The notes under the pieces are model-generated. The model was not told the origin of the DNA and searched no databases. It saw only the letters and a list, made by a program, of their open reading frames with translations. A stretch of DNA of 64,000 bases from positions 1-64,000 of the forward strand of contig JAKOVW010000031.1 in the NCBI GenBank assembly GCA_029781865.1, in the 5' to 3' direction. This stretch comes from Bacteroidota bacterium (GTDB lineage: Bacteria > Bacteroidota > Bacteroidia > Chitinophagales > Saprospiraceae). The translations under genes and the position numbers were made by a program. Of this stretch, positions 53,661 to 64,000 are shown in pieces (position 1 is the first letter of the stretch; every line of letters starts with the position of its first letter).

Positions 53661-53840
53661 ATGGCAAAAATTAAAATAAAGCAATCAAAGAGTATCATCA
53701 AAGCCACCAACCGGCAGAAACTGACCATTCAGGCTCTTGGCTTGCGCAATCCTCATGATGTCGTTGAGTTGGAACCAACTCCTCAGATTTTAGGAATGGT
53801 AAATAAAGTGAAACATCTTGTTCAAGTTGAAAAGATATAA
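53661..53840 (+). CDS. rpmD: 50S ribosomal protein L30
   Basis: 59 residues from ATG 53661 (MAKIKIKQSKSIIKATNRQKL); an ATG at 53637 inside rpsE would add eight residues. QALGLRNPHDVVELEPTPQILGMVNKVKHLV is the family core. Confidence 0.95.
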   Translation: MAKIKIKQSKSIIKATNRQKLTIQALGLRNPHDVVELEPTPQILGMVNKVKHLVQVEKI

Positions 53841-53845
53841 CTGAT

Positions 53846-54292
53846 ATGGAACTACATAATTTAAAGCCGGCTAAAGGCGCAACACACAAGAAAAAGAGAA
53901 TAGCAAGAGGGGAAGGCTCAGGACATGGTGGCACAGCCGGAAAAGGACATAAAGGAATGAAAGCCAGATCCGGGGCTACTTCAACCAAAGGATTTGAAGG
54001 TGGTCAGACACCTTTGCAAAGACGTCTGCCAAAATTCGGATTTAGAAATATTAACCGAATTGATTATAAAGAAATCAACCTGGATCTTCTGACCTCGTAT
54101 TCAGAAAAATATCAGACTGCGGAATTCAATCCAGAAGTATTTTCAAGCCATAAGATTTTTAATGCTAGTGATAGAATTAAAATACTTGGAAGAGGAGAGA
54201 TATCCAAAGCAATTAAAGTAAAAGTTCATGCATGCACAGCTTCTGCAAAATCAAAAATTGAGGCTGCCGGAGGATCTGTTGACCTTATCTAA
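53846..54292 (+). CDS. rplO: 50S ribosomal protein L15
   Basis: 148 residues. Assembly protein with a flexible Gly/Arg-rich arm: MELHNLKPAKGATHKKKRIARGEGSGHGGTAGKGHKG and FEGGQTPLQRRLPKFGF. Starts 5 bp after rpmD; secY follows after 9 bp. Confidence 0.97.
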   Translation: MELHNLKPAKGATHKKKRIARGEGSGHGGTAGKGHKGMKARSGATSTKGFEGGQTPLQRRLPKFGFRNINRIDYKEINLDLLTSYSEKYQTAEFNPEVFSSHKIFNASDRIKILGRGEISKAIKVKVHACTASAKSKIEAAGGSVDLI

Positions 54293-54301
54293 TTTTATCG
54301 G

Positions 54302-55657
54302 ATGAAAAAACTAATTGAAACTTTAAAGAATATCTGGAGCATTCATGAGCTAAAAGATAAAATCGTTTATACGTTACTTTTACTCATTGTTTTCAGAGTC
54401 GGATCATTTATTGTTTTACCTGGTGTCGATCCACTGGTTTTGGCTAAGAAATCGACAAACTCTGCAAATAGTCTTTTTGGTTTAATCAATAGTTATACAG
54501 GGGGCGCATTTGATAAGGCATCCATTTTCGCATTGGGAATCATGCCTTATATCACCGCTTCCATTATCGTGCAGTTACTTGGATTCGCTGTTCCTTATTT
54601 CCAGAGACTACAACAAAAGGAAGGAGAATCCGGAAGAAAAAAGTTGAATCAGATTACGAGAATTTTAACCGTGTTTATCACTTTAGTACAAGGTGGCGGT
54701 TATCTGACTTATGTCAAATCGATGGGAGCAGTAGACCCGAATGTCAGTGCTTTCATTTTCTGGTTTTCGAATAGTATCATTCTCGCTACCGGAACTATTT
54801 TTTGTATGTGGTTGGGTGAGCGCATTACGGATCGGGGTATTGGAAATGGAACGTCTCTGATCATCATGATTGGAATTATTTCTTCATTGCCTTCCGCGTT
54901 TGCATTCGAATTAAATACACAGCAGTTATTGCTATTCCTTATGGAATTGGTCATACTGTTTTTAATTATCGTTGCGTGCATCCTGGTCATTCAGGGTGTG
55001 CGAAAAATTCCGATTCAGTTCGCCAAGCGAATGGTAGGAAGAGGTACAGGTTCTATGCCTTTGTCGACAAACAGAGACTATATTCCTTTAAAAGTGAATG
55101 CAGCAGGTGTAATGCCGATCATTTTTGCACAAGCCATTTTGTTTCTTCCATTGACGGCTGTTCAATATCTGACTTCAAATCCGGCATTGGGTACCACTGG
55201 TATTCTGCAAACACTTACAGATCCATACGGATTCTGGCATAACTTCTTGACTTTTATACTTGTAGTAGGTTTTACGTATATATACACAGCGTTAATTGTA
55301 AATCCTCAGAATTATGCTGAGTACCTGAAGCGTCAAAATGCGTTTATACCTGGTATTAAACCTGGAGAAGACACCGAAGAATACATCGATACCACAACGA
55401 CGAGAATTACTCTTCCAGGAGCTATATTTCTCGGATTTTTGACGATACTACCTTCCATTGCTGTATTATTTGGAGTGAATCCCAAGTTTGCGCGCTTCTT
55501 TGGAGGTTCGTCGGTGTTAATTATGGTTGGGGTAATTTTAGATACACTGTCACAAGTAGAATCTTATCTGCTTATGCGCAAATATGATGGTCTGGTTAAA
55601 TCCGGCCGCATAGAAGGACGTTTCAGTCAGGGAGTTGGACCAGTTGTTAACGGTTAA
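54302..55657 (+). CDS. secY: Protein translocase subunit SecY
   Basis: 451 residues, ten membrane helices. Channel of the Sec translocon. Marks: GSFIVLPGVDP, the plug and TM2 region LFGLINSYTGGAFDKASIFALGIMPYITASIIVQLL, GERITDRGIGNGTSLIIM, PLKVNAAGVMPIIFAQ and the cytoplasmic loop RQNAFIPGIKPGEDTEEYI. It serves the secreted and T9SS proteins seen elsewhere. Confidence 0.97.
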   Translation: MKKLIETLKNIWSIHELKDKIVYTLLLLIVFRVGSFIVLPGVDPLVLAKKSTNSANSLFGLINSYTGGAFDKASIFALGIMPYITASIIVQLLGFAVPYFQRLQQKEGESGRKKLNQITRILTVFITLVQGGGYLTYVKSMGAVDPNVSAFIFWFSNSIILATGTIFCMWLGERITDRGIGNGTSLIIMIGIISSLPSAFAFELNTQQLLLFLMELVILFLIIVACILVIQGVRKIPIQFAKRMVGRGTGSMPLSTNRDYIPLKVNAAGVMPIIFAQAILFLPLTAVQYLTSNPALGTTGILQTLTDPYGFWHNFLTFILVVGFTYIYTALIVNPQNYAEYLKRQNAFIPGIKPGEDTEEYIDTTTTRITLPGAIFLGFLTILPSIAVLFGVNPKFARFFGGSSVLIMVGVILDTLSQVESYLLMRKYDGLVKSGRIEGRFSQGVGPVVNG

Positions 55658-55669
55658 TTCCCATTCAGG

Positions 55670-56470
55670 ATGATTTACCTCAAAACAGAAGAGGAAATCG
55701 AGCTCATTCGACAAAGTGCCGTATTAGTTTGTGATACCATCGCTGAAGTAGCAACCATGTTGCACTCCGGCATCAATGGTCTTGCCTTGGACAAAAGAGC
55801 AGAAGAGTTTATCAGAGATCATCAGGGTGTACCCGCATTTAAAGGATTCCATGGTTTTCCGGCATCTTTATGTATTTCAAAAAATGAAGAAGTAGTTCAT
55901 GGCATTCCGAATGATCAGCCATTTAAATCAGGTGATGTAGTATCGATCGATTGTGGCGTATTAAAAAATGGGTTTTACGGAGACTCTGCATACACTTTTG
56001 CCATCGGAGAAATTCCTGATGAAGTCAGGCAACTGCTTAAAGTGACTTTGGAATCCTTGTATTTGGGGATCGAGCAGGCCAGGGCCGGAAACAGGATAGG
56101 GGATATTAGTTATGCCATTCAGGAACATACGGAAGGCAAATATCATTATGGGGTGGTTCGCGAACTGGTAGGCCATGGAATCGGAAGACAATTGCATGAG
56201 CCCCCGGAAGTTCCAAACTATGGAAAAAGAGGCCGTGGACTTATATTGAAGGAAGGACTCGTGATAGCGATTGAGCCCATGATTAACCTTGGCACAAGAA
56301 GAGTAAAACAGCTGAAAGACGGCTGGACTATGGCGACTCAGGATAAAAAAATCTCTGCTCACTTTGAACATACCCTCGTGGTGAGAAAGGAAAAAGGGGA
56401 ATGCCTTTCTGATCATAAATCCATAGAAAAATCTATGAAAAATAACACAGAATTGACAATAATTGCGTAA
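55670..56470 (+). CDS. map: Type I methionine aminopeptidase
   Basis: 266 residues. Removes the initiator Met from new proteins. Metal ligands sit in VVSIDCGVLKNGFYGDSAYTF (two Asp), LVGHGIGRQLHEPPEVPN (His), LVIAIEPMINLG (Glu) and HFEHTLVV (Glu). A short extra tail after the core is not conserved. Lies 12 bp after secY. Confidence 0.96.
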   Translation: MIYLKTEEEIELIRQSAVLVCDTIAEVATMLHSGINGLALDKRAEEFIRDHQGVPAFKGFHGFPASLCISKNEEVVHGIPNDQPFKSGDVVSIDCGVLKNGFYGDSAYTFAIGEIPDEVRQLLKVTLESLYLGIEQARAGNRIGDISYAIQEHTEGKYHYGVVRELVGHGIGRQLHEPPEVPNYGKRGRGLILKEGLVIAIEPMINLGTRRVKQLKDGWTMATQDKKISAHFEHTLVVRKEKGECLSDHKSIEKSMKNNTELTIIA

Positions 56471-56503
56471 AAAGATAGATATTTGCACTCCGAAATTTTT
56501 AAG

Positions 56504-56722
56504 ATGACCAAAAAGAACCTGATTACACAGGATGGTACCATCGAAGAAGCCCTTTCAAATGCCATGTTTAGGGTGAGGCTTCAAAACGACCATCTCATCA
56601 TCGCGACAATTTCGGGAAAGATGAGGATGAATTATATACGGATTCTTCCCGGAGATAAAGTTTCGGTAGAAATGAGTCCTTATGATTTGTCCAGAGGTAG
56701 AATAACTTACAGATATAAATAA
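56504..56722 (+). CDS. infA: Translation initiation factor IF-1
   Basis: 72 residues from ATG 56504. OB-fold protein binding the 30S A site: [68 protein letters not shown] core, here all blocks present. An in-frame ATG at 56483 would add seven residues and is less likely. Confidence 0.97.
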   Translation: MTKKNLITQDGTIEEALSNAMFRVRLQNDHLIIATISGKMRMNYIRILPGDKVSVEMSPYDLSRGRITYRYK

Positions 56723-56730
56723 ATTGTGAT

Positions 56731-56847
56731 ATGAGAGTTAGGGCATCAATTAAAAAAAGAACTGCTGATTGCAAGTTCGTTCGCCGTAAAGGAAAGCTTT
56801 ACATTATCAATAAAAAGAATCCGAAATACAAACAACGTCAAGGTTAA
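56731..56847 (+). CDS. rpmJ: 50S ribosomal protein L36 (zinc-free form)
   Basis: 38 residues: [20 protein letters not shown] and then [18 protein letters not shown]. The usual zinc ligands C11, C14, C27 and H33 read T, C, N and Y here, so zinc binding is lost (the C-minus form). Eight bases after infA and 18 before rpsM, its normal place. Confidence 0.95.
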   Translation: MRVRASIKKRTADCKFVRRKGKLYIINKKNPKYKQRQG

Positions 56848-56865
56848 TAAAAACTTCGTAAAAGT

Positions 56866-57243
56866 ATGGCTCGTATTGCAGGGGTAGATTTGCCAAGAAA
56901 TAAAAGAGGGGTAATTGGTTTGACCTATATCTATGGAATAGGCAATACCACAGCCCAGAATATTCTTTCGAAAGTGGGAATAGACAGAAATGTCAGAGTA
57001 CAGGATTGGTCTAATGATCAGGTTCAATCCATTGCAAAAGTGATACAGGAAGAAATCAAAGTAGAAGGGGAGTTGCGTTCTGATGTCCAATTGAGTATAA
57101 AGCGCTTAATGGATATTGCCTGTTACCGGGGAATACGCCATAGAAAAGGCCTTCCGGTAAGAGGACAGCGTACCAAAACAAACGCAAGGACGAGAAAAGG
57201 AAAGAGAAAAACAGTTGCAAACAAGAAAAAAGCTACTAAATAA
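56866..57243 (+). CDS. rpsM: 30S ribosomal protein S13
   Basis: 125 residues. 30S head protein contacting the P-site tRNA and 50[54 protein letters not shown]. Confidence 0.97.
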   Translation: MARIAGVDLPRNKRGVIGLTYIYGIGNTTAQNILSKVGIDRNVRVQDWSNDQVQSIAKVIQEEIKVEGELRSDVQLSIKRLMDIACYRGIRHRKGLPVRGQRTKTNARTRKGKRKTVANKKKATK

Positions 57244-57264
57244 TCTGAATTCATTATTAGTGAT

Positions 57265-57651
57265 ATGGCAAAAGGGAAAAAAGCAAAAAAGCGGAAAGTT
57301 AAAGTTGATTCGGAAGGTCTGGCTTACATTCAGGCAACGTTCAACAACATCATCATTTCATTGTGTAATAAAGCAGGTGAAGTAATATCCTGGTCCAGTG
57401 CCGGAAAAGCAGGATTTAAAGGATCTAAAAAGAATACTCCGTTTGCTGCTCAGATGTCCGCAAATACAGCCGCAGCGACGGCTTTTGATGCCGGCATGAG
57501 ATCTGCAGAAGTATTTGTAAAAGGACCGGGCTCAGGTAGGGAAGCTGCCATCCGTGCTTTGGATAGCGCGGGTATCAAGATTACAAAAATCATCGATAAG
57601 ACCCCGATACCGCATAATGGCTGCAGGCCACCAAAACATAGAAGAGTTTAA
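57265..57651 (+). CDS. rpsK: 30S ribosomal protein S11
   Basis: 128 residues. Platform protein: [44 protein letters not shown] and [15 protein letters not shown]. Confidence 0.97.
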   Translation: MAKGKKAKKRKVKVDSEGLAYIQATFNNIIISLCNKAGEVISWSSAGKAGFKGSKKNTPFAAQMSANTAAATAFDAGMRSAEVFVKGPGSGREAAIRALDSAGIKITKIIDKTPIPHNGCRPPKHRRV

Positions 57652-57678
57652 TACAGAATTTAATAACAGCATTTCTTT

Positions 57679-58290
57679 ATGGCAAGATATACAGGCCCTG
57701 TAACTAAAAAGTCGAGATCATTTGGACAATCCCTGACGGGTTATGATAAATCTTTTGAAAAAAAGAAATATGCTCCAGGTCAGCACGGTCCTTCCCGTAA
57801 AAAGAAACAAAGATCTGACTATGCATTGCAGCTGATCGAAAAACAAAAAGCAAAATATACCTACGGTGTACTTGAGCGTCAGTTCAGAAATATTTTCCAC
57901 GACGCACATAAAAAGGAAGGCGTTACCGGGGAAAACTTGTTTCAGTATCTCGAAGCAAGATTGGACAATACCGTGTACCGCATGGGAATAGCACCAACGA
58001 GAAAAGGAGCACGTCAAATCGTTTCCCACAGACATATTACGGTAAACGGAAAACTGGTAAACATTCCTTCGTATAGATTGAAACCAGGTGATCACGTTGC
58101 TGTTAGAGGAAATTCTCAAAACCTCGAAGTGATCAAACACCAGGTTGCTCAAAAAACAGATTTAAGAAAATTTCCCTGGCTGGAATGGAATTCTGATAAA
58201 ATGGAGGGGAAATTCATTCAATATCCCAACAGGGAACAAGTGCCTGAACCGATAAAAGAGCAGTTAATTGTAGAGTTGTATTCTAAATAA
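57679..58290 (+). CDS. rpsD: 30S ribosomal protein S4
   Basis: 203 residues. 16S assembly initiator and fidelity protein; represses the alpha operon in E. coli. Marks: [44 protein letters not shown] and the S4 domain [30 protein letters not shown]. No zinc motif at the front. Confidence 0.97.
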   Translation: MARYTGPVTKKSRSFGQSLTGYDKSFEKKKYAPGQHGPSRKKKQRSDYALQLIEKQKAKYTYGVLERQFRNIFHDAHKKEGVTGENLFQYLEARLDNTVYRMGIAPTRKGARQIVSHRHITVNGKLVNIPSYRLKPGDHVAVRGNSQNLEVIKHQVAQKTDLRKFPWLEWNSDKMEGKFIQYPNREQVPEPIKEQLIVELYSK

Positions 58291-58317
58291 TTTTTATTCT
58301 TAATTTAATTTTCAAGC

Positions 58318-59316
58318 ATGAGTATTCTAAACTTTCAAAAGCCGGATCAGATTATTCTTCAAAAAGCCACGGACTTTGAAGGGACTTTTGAATTCAAACC
58401 TCTTGAACCGGGATTTGGACAAACTATTGGAAATTCTTTAAGAAGAATCTTACTGTCTTCTTTGGAGGGATTTGCTATTTCCTATGTTAGAATCGCAGGA
58501 GTTGAACATGAGTTCGCCACTATTAAAGGCGTGATGGAAGATGTGGTTGAAATAATACTCAACCTTAAACAGGTTTGCTTAAAACCATTAATGGATGCAA
58601 ACAGCATTAAAGAAGAAAAAATATACATTACCATAAGCGGTAAAGACAAATTTGTTGCCGGAGATCTTGAAAACAATACCAATGTTTTTAAAGTAACCAA
58701 TCCGGACTTGGTGATCTGCAGAATGGAGCCTTTCGTGAATCTCGAAATGGAATTAACCATTACCAAAGGTCGCGGCTATGTACCGGCTGACGAGATGATC
58801 ACAAAAGATCTTCCAATCGGAATCATTCCGGTTGATGCGATCTATACGCCAATTAAAAAAGTATCATACGCAGTATCCAATACACGCGTGGGTCAGAAGA
58901 CTGACTTTGAAAAATTAATTCTCGATGTAAAAACCGATGGTACCATTCATCCGGAAGATGCAGTAAAAGAAGCAGCTAGAATCATGATTCAACATTTGAT
59001 GTTGATTACGGACGAGAATATCACTTTTGAAGATGCAGTGCGCAAAGAAGATACAATAGTTGATGAGCACGTGCTGCATATGAGAAAATTATTAAAAACT
59101 CCATTGGAAGATCTCGATCTTTCTGTAAGAGCATATAATTGTTTGAAAGCAGCAAAAATAAATTCACTCGCGGAAATGGTTAAGTATGATACCCACGAGT
59201 TGCTGAAGTTCAGAAATTTTGGAAAGAAATCCCTGGTTGAAATTGAAGAATTACTTCAAACTAAAAACCTCAGCTTTGGAATGGATCTTTCTAAATATAA
59301 ATTAGACGAAGATTAA
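58318..59316 (+). CDS. rpoA: RNA polymerase alpha subunit
   Basis: 332 residues. N-terminal dimer domain (about 1-235) with PLEPGFGQTIGNSLRRILLSSLEG and the C-terminal domain (about 255-325) with LDLSVRAYNCLKAAKINSLAEMV, KFRNFGKKSLVEIEELL. The C-terminal domain binds regulators and DNA upstream of promoters. Confidence 0.97.
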   Translation: MSILNFQKPDQIILQKATDFEGTFEFKPLEPGFGQTIGNSLRRILLSSLEGFAISYVRIAGVEHEFATIKGVMEDVVEIILNLKQVCLKPLMDANSIKEEKIYITISGKDKFVAGDLENNTNVFKVTNPDLVICRMEPFVNLEMELTITKGRGYVPADEMITKDLPIGIIPVDAIYTPIKKVSYAVSNTRVGQKTDFEKLILDVKTDGTIHPEDAVKEAARIMIQHLMLITDENITFEDAVRKEDTIVDEHVLHMRKLLKTPLEDLDLSVRAYNCLKAAKINSLAEMVKYDTHELLKFRNFGKKSLVEIEELLQTKNLSFGMDLSKYKLDED

Positions 59317-59347
59317 TCGATTAGTATAATTCAAAGAATCCATTGAC

Positions 59348-59848
59348 ATGCGACACGGAAAAGCATTTAATCATTTAAGCCGGAAAAAAGGACATAGAAT
59401 GGCTCTGCTGAGAAATCTTGCAGCAGCACTGATAAGACATAAACGAATTACCACGACGTTGGCAAAAGCAAAAGCATTGCGTGTTTATATTGAGCCATTG
59501 ATGACTAAGGCCAAAAGCAATACCACACATTCCAGGAGGACAGTATTTGCTTATTTGCAAAACAAAGACTCTATTACCGAACTGTTTTCTGGTATTGCTG
59601 CTAAAATTGCATCAAGGCCAGGAGGTTATACTCGTGTGATTCGCACCGGTTTCAGAAAGGGCGATGGGGCAGAGATGGCAATGATTGAGTTGGTAGATTA
59701 TAATGAAGTGATGGTTTCAGCTTCGAAATCTGCCGCACCGGTTGCAGAAGTCAAGAAAACCAGAAGAGGAAGCAGATCTAAGAAAAAAGAGGCAGAAGGA
59801 TCAACGGTTGAAAATGATTCGAAAGATTCAAGTACTGAAAAAGAATAA
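59348..59848 (+). CDS. rplQ: 50S ribosomal protein L17 with acidic/Ser tail
   Basis: 166 residues. Core (about 1-120): [34 protein letters not shown] and [12 protein letters not shown]. After about residue 125 a tail rich in Lys, Ser, Glu and Asp ([15 protein letters not shown]...) follows, as often in Bacteroidota. Last gene of the superoperon; a strong terminator follows. Confidence 0.97.
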   Translation: MRHGKAFNHLSRKKGHRMALLRNLAAALIRHKRITTTLAKAKALRVYIEPLMTKAKSNTTHSRRTVFAYLQNKDSITELFSGIAAKIASRPGGYTRVIRTGFRKGDGAEMAMIELVDYNEVMVSASKSAAPVAEVKKTRRGSRSKKKEAEGSTVENDSKDSSTEKE

Positions 59849-59849
59849 C

Positions 59850-59879
59850 AAAAAGCGGCTCTATGGCCGCTTTTTTTTT
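59850..59879 (+). terminator. Intrinsic terminator of the ribosomal superoperon
   Basis: AAAAAGCGGC and GCCGCTTTTT form a stem around the loop TCTATG, followed by a T-run to 59879. It starts 2 bp after the rplQ stop. Confidence 0.85.
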
Positions 59880-59930
59880 GTACCTGGTAAATTAGTTTGA
59901 AGTCCGGACAACAATCCAAGTACCGCTTTA

Positions 59931-59938
59931 TATATTTG
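59931..59938 (+). promoter_or_regulatory. -7 box for carA-eno (TATATTTG)
   Basis: TATATTTG fits TAnnTTTG, 27 bases before the carA start and just after the terminator. No good -33 TTTG at the usual distance. Confidence 0.5.
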
Positions 59939-59964
59939 CAAAAATTTAATATAAATTTTTTATT

Positions 59965-62390
<2,426 letters not shown>

Positions 62391-62418
62391 CCTAATATTC
62401 CTGTGATTGTATTCGTAA

Positions 62419-62736
62419 ATGAAAAGATCTATTCAAATCATTTCTTCTTTTCACATCTGGTTGGGGCGATATAAGTATTTGCTGGTCACTCTGTCATTTC
62501 TGTGCTATATGTTGTTTTTTGATCAATACAGGATCCCTGTAGCTATTTCGATTTATTCGAATCTGGCTTCCTTAGAACAGGAAAAGCTGAATTATCAGAA
62601 ATTAATTGTAAAAGTCAGAGAAGATAAACGCGATATTGAGAATAATTATGAGAAATTTGCGCGCGAAAAATATTACATGTCGCGCTCAGACGAAGACGTG
62701 TTTATCATTGAAAATCAGGAATTCAAGAAAAAGTAA
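62419..62736 (+). CDS. FtsB/DivIC-family septum formation initiator
   Basis: 105 residues. One membrane helix (about 19-37) followed by a coiled coil (about 45-85) with [23 protein letters not shown], the FtsB/DivIC family ending where the 'A-R-E-x-Y/L-x-M-x-x-x-x-E-x-V' pattern is typical. It would join FtsL and FtsQ/DivIB in the divisome. In Bacteroidota this gene usually lies right after eno, as here; sucD follows after 2 bp. Confidence 0.85.
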   Translation: MKRSIQIISSFHIWLGRYKYLLVTLSFLCYMLFFDQYRIPVAISIYSNLASLEQEKLNYQKLIVKVREDKRDIENNYEKFAREKYYMSRSDEDVFIIENQEFKKK

Positions 62737-62738
62737 TC

Positions 62739-63617
62739 ATGGCTGTATTGGTTGGTTCACATTCCAGGGTAATCGTTCAGGGATTTACCGGGAAAGAAGG
62801 TAGTTTCCACGCGGAACAAATGATTGATTATGGTACGAATATCGTAGGAGGAATAACTCCTGGCAAAGGGGGTCAAACACATCTCAATAAGCCTGTGTTC
62901 AATACTGTTAAAGATGCGGTCATTCATGAAAATGCAAATACATCGATCATTTTTGTTCCGCCCGCATTTGCTGCAGATGCAATCATGGAATCCGCCGAGG
63001 CCGGAATATCGGTTATTATTTGTATTACAGAAGGGGTACCCACACAGGATATGCTCCGGGTTAAGGAATATCTCAAGAACTATGCTTGCAGATTAATCGG
63101 TCCGAATTGCCCGGGAGTGATAACACCGGGTGAAGCTAAAGTAGGTATCATGCCGGGCTTTATTCACAATAAAGGAACAGTTGGTATTGTATCGAGATCC
63201 GGCACGCTGACTTATGAAGCCGTTGACCAGGTTACTAAAGCAGGTTTGGGCCAGTCGACCTGTATTGGAATTGGCGGAGATCCTGTACCTGGTACCACCA
63301 CTTTGGAAGCTGTCCAACTATTGATGGCGGACTATCAGACAGAAGGGATCATTATGATCGGAGAGATTGGAGGCAACATGGAATCAGAAGCAGCGGAATG
63401 GATTAAAAAATATGGTACCAAACCGGTGGTTGGATTTATTGCCGGACAAACAGCACCTAAGGGAAGGAAAATGGGCCATGCAGGCGCAATTATCGGAGGT
63501 AAAGATGATACTGCTGCAGCGAAGATGGAGATCATGGCCAAATGCGGAATTAATGTCGTTCAATCTCCGGCAGAAATCGGCGCAACGATGAAACGGGTTC
63601 TGGCAAAAGCGAATTAG
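62739..63617 (+). CDS. sucD: Succinyl-CoA ligase alpha subunit
   Basis: 292 residues. TCA-cycle enzyme that makes ATP or GTP from succinyl-CoA. CoA-binding domain: [53 protein letters not shown]; the phosphorylated His sits in [13 protein letters not shown]. The beta subunit sucC is not in the window. Its stop overlaps the convergent CrtZ-like gene by 4 bp. Confidence 0.96.
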   Translation: MAVLVGSHSRVIVQGFTGKEGSFHAEQMIDYGTNIVGGITPGKGGQTHLNKPVFNTVKDAVIHENANTSIIFVPPAFAADAIMESAEAGISVIICITEGVPTQDMLRVKEYLKNYACRLIGPNCPGVITPGEAKVGIMPGFIHNKGTVGIVSRSGTLTYEAVDQVTKAGLGQSTCIGIGGDPVPGTTTLEAVQLLMADYQTEGIIMIGEIGGNMESEAAEWIKKYGTKPVVGFIAGQTAPKGRKMGHAGAIIGGKDDTAAAKMEIMAKCGINVVQSPAEIGATMKRVLAKAN

Positions 63618-64000
63618 TCCTTAGCTGTTTTTTTCTTACTGAAATATTTGGGATTTACAATCAACATTCCAAAAGATTCGCAATCTTCTTTTGTTTGTTT
63701 GGCATGATGAGCACCATGCGCTTTCAGAACTGCTTTGGAATAGAAATTATCCAATGGTTTGAACCAGTTAAACCTACGATGAATGTAAACATCATGTACC
63801 AGAAAATAACATAGTCCATATACTGAAATACCAATTCCAACAAATAATAAGAAGCGATATTCTGCATTCAAACTTCCGAGTAGATAACAAAAAAATGAAG
63901 GTATTGCAAAGACCAGGAAAAAACGGTCATTGCGCTCCCAAAATCCTTTTTTCATTTGCAGAGGTTTATGATGATCTTCATGCCAGGACCATAAGATGCC
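63614..64000 (-). CDS. crtZ: CrtZ-like beta-carotene hydroxylase (partial)
   Basis: At least 128 residues; the start is beyond the right edge. Di-iron His motifs of the fatty acid hydroxylase/CrtZ superfamily are all seen: WHEDHHKP (at the cut end), HDVYIHRRF and HGAHHAKQ, with two or three membrane helices between. The enzyme adds hydroxyl groups to the beta-ionone rings of carotenoids to make zeaxanthin. A Met inside (position 63955) is not the true start because HEDHH lies before it. Other carotenoid genes are not in view. Confidence 0.85.
   Translation of the reverse strand, partial: GILWSWHEDHHKPLQMKKGFWERNDRFFLVFAIPSFFCYLLGSLNAEYRFLLFVGIGISVYGLCYFLVHDVYIHRRFNWFKPLDNFYSKAVLKAHGAHHAKQTKEDCESFGMLIVNPKYFSKKKTAKD

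Overview
The window looks like a chromosome segment of a member of the phylum Bacteroidota, perhaps near the Saprospiria or Chitinophagia, though the class is a guess. Four things point there. Two proteins end in type IX secretion (T9SS) sorting domains. Several genes are preceded by the Bacteroidota promoter box TAnnTTTG. Start codons generally lack Shine-Dalgarno sequences. The ribosomal protein superoperon runs straight from fusA to rpsJ without tuf and is followed by carA and eno.

Bases 1-7550 are the unusual part. Nine complete one-gene or toxin-antitoxin units and one cut-off unit all lie on the minus strand. They are separated by ten related imperfect palindromes of about 100-145 bp, each starting near TAACGG and ending near GTTA. 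The 9-10 bases at the two ends of each unit are complementary to each other and differ from unit to unit. This is the pattern left when integron cassettes are inserted at attC sites. I read the region as an integron-type cassette array without an integrase in view (a CALIN). Its cargo is a LamG-like T9SS protein, two RelE/ParE toxin-antitoxin pairs, a SIMPL-domain protein, and several unrecognised lipoproteins and small membrane proteins.

Bases 7.6-41.5 kb hold ordinary chromosomal genes. There are two small membrane-associated proteins (a four-helix protein and an SRPBCC protein) and a TolC-HlyD-ABC-ABC-permease-permease export operon. Next come an outer-membrane DUF6588-like protein, a CBS-pair protein, urocanate hydratase, a beta-mannosidase and a Cys-rich secreted protein. 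A lipoprotein is coupled to a large M4 protease with a beta-propeller and a T9SS domain. The rest includes a GT9 glycosyltransferase, an M48 protease, a Wzz-like protein with an O-antigen-ligase-like protein, a methyltransferase, two GNAT acetyltransferases, an S41 protease homologue lacking its serine, a HAD phosphatase, an amidohydrolase, a polyprenyl synthase and an LTA-synthase-like membrane sulfatase-fold enzyme.

Bases 41.6-59.9 kb are the fused str-S10-spc-alpha superoperon (rpsL to rplQ), with a well-formed promoter at the front and a strong terminator at the end. After it come carA, eno, an FtsB/DivIC-like gene and sucD, and a convergent CrtZ-like carotenoid hydroxylase that runs off the right edge. 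I saw no tRNA, rRNA, CRISPR array or insertion sequence.
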